Shown here in pieces: positions 5,160-7,800 of a DNA stretch of 7,800 nt. The first letter of the stretch is position 1. The number at the start of each line of letters is the position of its first letter. Source of the DNA: Prevotellaceae bacterium (GTDB taxonomy: Bacteria > Bacteroidota > Bacteroidia > Bacteroidales > Paludibacteraceae); NCBI GenBank assembly GCA_031255055.1, contig JAIRTG010000107.1:1-7800 (forward strand). The letters run 5' to 3'. Under the pieces are notes generated by a model. That model did no database searches. It was not told the origin of the DNA and saw only the letters and a list, made by a program, of their open reading frames with translations. The position numbers and the translations under genes were made by a program.

Positions 5160-6626
5160 ATGGAACATAAATTAAGTATCTACAACTCCCTGCACCGGAA
5201 AAAAGAACGATTCGTCCCCCTGCACTCGCCGAATGTCGGTTTGTATGTGTGCGGCCCTACGGTCTACGGCGATGCGCATTTGGGACACGCACGCCCCGCA
5301 ATTACGTTCGATATGCTGTTTCGCTACCTGATGCACCTGGGTTATGTTGTCCGCTATGTGCGGAATATCACCGACGTCGGACATCTGGAAAACGATGCCG
5401 ACGAGGGCGAAGATAAAGTGGCTAAAAAAGCGCGTCTGGAACAGTTGGAACCGATGGAAATTGCCCAATACTACATCAATCGCTACCACAAGGCAATGGA
5501 AGCGTTGAACGTGCTTCGGCCGAGCATCGAACCGCAGGCGTCGGGACATATTATCGACCAAATAGCGCTGGTACAAAAAATACTTGACGAAGGCTTTGCC
5601 TACGAAAGCAACGGTTCGGTCTATTTCGACGTGGAAAAATACAACCACCGGTACCATTACGGCAAATTGTCGGGACGGAATATCGACGAAATGATGGAAG
5701 CTACGCGCGAACTCGACGGACAATCCGAAAAACGTCGAAGCGTCGATTTTGCCCTGTGGAAAAAGGCGTCGCCCGAACATATTATGCGTTGGGATTCGCC
5801 CTGGAGCGTGGGATTCCCGGGATGGCATCTCGAATGTTCGGCCATGAGTATAAAGTACCTGGGCGAAGAATTTGATATTCACGGCGGGGGTATGGATTTG
5901 CTGTTTCCGCACCACGAATGTGAAATTGCTCAATCATGCGCCGCACTGAAAAAAGAATCGGTGCACTACTGGATGCACAATAATATGATCACCATCAACG
6001 GACAGAAAATGGGTAAATCTCTGGGTAACTTCATCACGCTGGAAGAGTTTTCGACCGGAAAACACACCCTGTTGCAACAGCCCTACAGTCCGATGACAAT
6101 CCGTTTCTTCATATTGCAGGCGCACTACCGGAGTACGGTCGATTTCAGTAACGAAGCGTTGCAGGCTTCCGAAAGAGGATTGGAACGCCTGACGGAAGGA
6201 TATGAACGCTTGAAAAAATTGACTCCGGGCGCAACCTCGAGCATCGAAATGCCGGATACAAGAACACGTTGTGAAGAAGCAATGTGCGATGATTTGAATA
6301 CGCCGGTAGCCATTGCACATCTGTTTGAAGCGCTGAAAATCATAAACGCAGTACACGACGGTAAGGCAACCGTTTCGCAAGCCGATTTGACCGAACTGCA
6401 ATCCGTATTTAAACTTTATATGGAAGATTTGCTTGCCCTGACTTCCGAAACCGCAGGCGAATCGAACAGCGAAGCCTATAAAAAAGCTGTGGATTTGTTG
6501 CTCAACATCCGCCTGGAGGCGAAGAAAAACAAAGACTGGGCAACAAGCGATAGAATCAGAAACGAATTGACCGCTTTGGGCTTTGAAATAAAAGATACGA
6601 AAGACAGCTTTGAATGGAAATTATAA
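5160..6626 (+). CDS. cysS: Cysteinyl-tRNA synthetase
   Basis: This class I enzyme charges tRNA-Cys with cysteine using ATP in the cytoplasm. The 488 residues compare with 461 in E. coli. The nucleotide-binding HIGH motif is HLGH at 40-43 after the family signature CGPTVY (31-36). The second signature, KMSKS, is KMGKS at 283-287. The four zinc ligands that read the cysteine side chain are all present: C31, C226 (in WHLECSAMS), H251 and E255 (in PHHECE). They align with E. coli C28, C209, H234 and E238 with the same 25- and 4-residue spacing. About 14 extra residues lie between the first two ligands compared with E. coli. The C-terminus carries the helical DALR-type anticodon-stem region (for example DLNTPVAIAHLFEAL) and the ending ATSDRIRNELTALGFEIKDT is typical. 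It lies 25 nt after the J-domain gene and 58 nt before rbfA, probably cotranscribed. Confidence 0.97.
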   Translation: MEHKLSIYNSLHRKKERFVPLHSPNVGLYVCGPTVYGDAHLGHARPAITFDMLFRYLMHLGYVVRYVRNITDVGHLENDADEGEDKVAKKARLEQLEPMEIAQYYINRYHKAMEALNVLRPSIEPQASGHIIDQIALVQKILDEGFAYESNGSVYFDVEKYNHRYHYGKLSGRNIDEMMEATRELDGQSEKRRSVDFALWKKASPEHIMRWDSPWSVGFPGWHLECSAMSIKYLGEEFDIHGGGMDLLFPHHECEIAQSCAALKKESVHYWMHNNMITINGQKMGKSLGNFITLEEFSTGKHTLLQQPYSPMTIRFFILQAHYRSTVDFSNEALQASERGLERLTEGYERLKKLTPGATSSIEMPDTRTRCEEAMCDDLNTPVAIAHLFEALKIINAVHDGKATVSQADLTELQSVFKLYMEDLLALTSETAGESNSEAYKKAVDLLLNIRLEAKKNKDWATSDRIRNELTALGFEIKDTKDSFEWKL

Positions 6627-6642
6627 GGAATTAACCCGAGTA

Positions 6643-6671
6643 CGGAACCGGATTTCAAAACAGCCGTTCCG
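6643..6671 (+). other. Hairpin in the cysS-rbfA gap
   Basis: CGGAAC (6643-6648) pairs with GTTCCG (6666-6671). With one bulged C (6649), GG (6650-6651) can add pairs to CC (6664-6665), leaving a 12-nt loop. A run of six T (6679-6684) lies 7 nt beyond the stem and directly before the rbfA ATG. It could be a partial terminator or processing site setting rbfA expression below cysS, or incidental. Confidence 0.35.
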
Positions 6672-6684
6672 CAAACACTTTTTT

Positions 6685-7056
6685 ATGGATACAACAAGAC
6701 AACAAAAAATAGCACGCATGTTGCAAAAAGAACTGAGTGAAATCTTTCTACAATATGCCCGCAAACTGAAAGGTGTTATCATCACCGTTTCAAACGTTCG
6801 TATAAGTCCCGATTTGAGCATTGCACGCTCTCACCTGAGTATTTTCCCGAGCGACAAAGCACAGCAAATCATCAAAAATATTGAAGAAAACACCGGTCCC
6901 ATTCGATACGAACTGGGCAGAAAGGTACGGCATCAATTGCGGATTGTTCCCGAACTGTATTTTCATTTGGACGACTCGCTCGATTACATCGAACACATCG
7001 ACACTCTCCTGAAAAGCGATCCTCCGGGACCCGAAACGGAAGAAATTGAAAACTAA
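6685..7056 (+). CDS. rbfA: 30S ribosome-binding factor A
   Basis: RbfA binds the immature small ribosomal subunit near the 5' end of 16S rRNA and assists late maturation. The 123-residue protein is near the usual length (133 in E. coli). It begins MDTTRQQKIARMLQKELSEI, the typical first helix, and continues through the KH-like fold with ITVSNVRISPDLSIARSHLS and the diagnostic RIVPELYFHLDDS segment (R86 to about S98). I chose ATG 6685. A longer in-frame version from a TTG at 6610 would overlap cysS by 17 nt and add 25 residues (rich in Arg and Lys) that the family lacks. The C-terminal tail is acidic (ETEEIEN). An ABC permease gene starts 19 nt after the stop. I infer an operon with cysS and the permease. 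Confidence 0.94.
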   Translation: MDTTRQQKIARMLQKELSEIFLQYARKLKGVIITVSNVRISPDLSIARSHLSIFPSDKAQQIIKNIEENTGPIRYELGRKVRHQLRIVPELYFHLDDSLDYIEHIDTLLKSDPPGPETEEIEN

Positions 7057-7075
7057 TCTCCCCGAAAAACAACCG

Positions 7076-7800
7076 ATGATGACGCCGAAAGCACAAAAAA
7101 GGAACGGACTGTTTTGGACAAAATACCAAAATATCGCCTTCCCTTTTTTTGTTGCGAGGCGTTATCTGTTTTCCAAAAAATCGCACAACGCGATAAACAT
7201 CGTATCTGCGGTTTCGGCAGCGGGTGTCAGCGTTGGCGCGTGCGCATTGATTTGCGTTCTTTCCGTACTGAATGGATTCGGTTCGCTGTTTACGAACATG
7301 TTTTCGGCCTTCGACCCCGATATTAAAATCACGATGGTGCAGGGAAAAACCTTTTCCATCGACACGCCCTCATTCGGAGAGTTGCGCGAATCCGACAAGG
7401 TGGCAGTTTTCACCGAAGTGATAGAAGAAAACGCGCTTCTACGCTTCAGAGACAAGCAAATGCCCGCGACGGTGAAAGGTGTTGCCGAAACATTCCGTCA
7501 AATGACAAAGATCGACAGCATCATGTTCGACGGCGATTTTATCCTTTACGACGGCGCTTTTGAGCGTTCGGTTCCGGGAATCGGCGTGGCCGGAACGTTG
7601 GGGCTGAACGCACACTTTATCGATCCCCTGCACATTTACGCCCCCAAAAGAACAGCCCGCATCAATCTTGTCCGTCCCGAAACAAGTTTCAATCAACAGG
7701 GAACGTTTGTTTCGGGCATCTTTTCGGTGAAACAACCCGAATACGACGAAAACTTTATACTGGTTTCGCTCACGTTGGCCAGAGCGCTTTTTGAATACGA
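7076..7800 (+). CDS. LolC/LolE-type (FtsX family) ABC transporter permease, 3'-truncated by window end
   Basis: An open frame starts with two adjacent ATG codons (7076 and 7079) and is uninterrupted for 241 codons to the window edge. The N-terminus has a short cytoplasmic segment with FPFFVARRYLFSKKSHNAIN (about 22-41), then a membrane helix at about 42-65 ending in LSVLNGF. This resembles the start of LolC/LolE, where the motif is close to LSVMNGF. A long extracytoplasmic domain follows with features such as FDPDIKIT and VPGIGVAGTLGLN. By family, the protein would help an ATPase such as LolD release lipoproteins from the inner membrane. That partner is not in the window, and other MacB/FtsX-type functions remain possible. 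The remaining three helices should lie beyond 7800. The gene follows rbfA by 19 nt. Confidence 0.88.
   Translation, partial: MMTPKAQKRNGLFWTKYQNIAFPFFVARRYLFSKKSHNAINIVSAVSAAGVSVGACALICVLSVLNGFGSLFTNMFSAFDPDIKITMVQGKTFSIDTPSFGELRESDKVAVFTEVIEENALLRFRDKQMPATVKGVAETFRQMTKIDSIMFDGDFILYDGAFERSVPGIGVAGTLGLNAHFIDPLHIYAPKRTARINLVRPETSFNQQGTFVSGIFSVKQPEYDENFILVSLTLARALFEY

Noticed and set aside
5172..5933. 253-residue antisense frame within cysS
   Set aside because: It is opposite a strongly conserved gene, and its composition (rich in Phe, His, Arg) is typical of a shadow frame.
6610..6684. Longer rbfA starting at TTG 6610
   Set aside because: It overlaps cysS and adds 25 residues not seen in the family; ATG 6685 gives the normal N-terminus.

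Overview
The window reads as an ordinary chromosomal segment of a Bacteroidetes bacterium, most likely order Bacteroidales. The reasons are a TAnnTTTG-type -7 promoter element at 4354-4361, A/T-rich leaders without clear Shine-Dalgarno sequences, and the protein sequences themselves. All six genes are on the + strand. No rRNA, tRNA, CRISPR array, transposase or phage gene was seen. I would not name a genus from this sequence.

Region 1 (1-3508) is the 3' part of an efflux operon. It holds a complete 1047-residue RND permease of drug-exporter (HAE1-like) type, followed 15 nt later by a 97-residue PII/CutA-like protein that probably serves or senses something for the pump. The membrane-fusion partner is expected upstream, outside the window.

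Region 2 (3509-4393, about 885 nt without a gene) is the most unusual part. It is a nested repeat island. Two inverted arms of about 95 nt (3571-3664 and 4174-4268) enclose two direct copies of a foldback module of about 110 nt (3667-3776 and 4065-4173). Between the modules lies an array of ten 23-24 nt units (3801-4032). Heptamer repeats (TAGTGAT/TAGTGTT) and purine- or pyrimidine-rich tracts fill the edges. Each arm carries three hairpins. One of these has a different stem sequence in the two arms but keeps its pairing by compensating changes. No coding frame is apparent. It may be a non-autonomous, structure-forming dispersed repeat of the MITE or REP kind, or a structured RNA, but it has no name that I can assign. 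The downstream promoter lies just beyond it.

Region 3 (4394-7800) is a close-packed, probably cotranscribed housekeeping run: a membrane-anchored TerB/J-domain co-chaperone resembling DjlA, cysteinyl-tRNA synthetase (cysS), ribosome-binding factor A (rbfA), and the N-terminal 241 codons of a LolC/LolE-type ABC permease that runs off the window. Together they cover chaperone recruitment at the membrane, aminoacylation, 30S subunit maturation and probably lipoprotein export.
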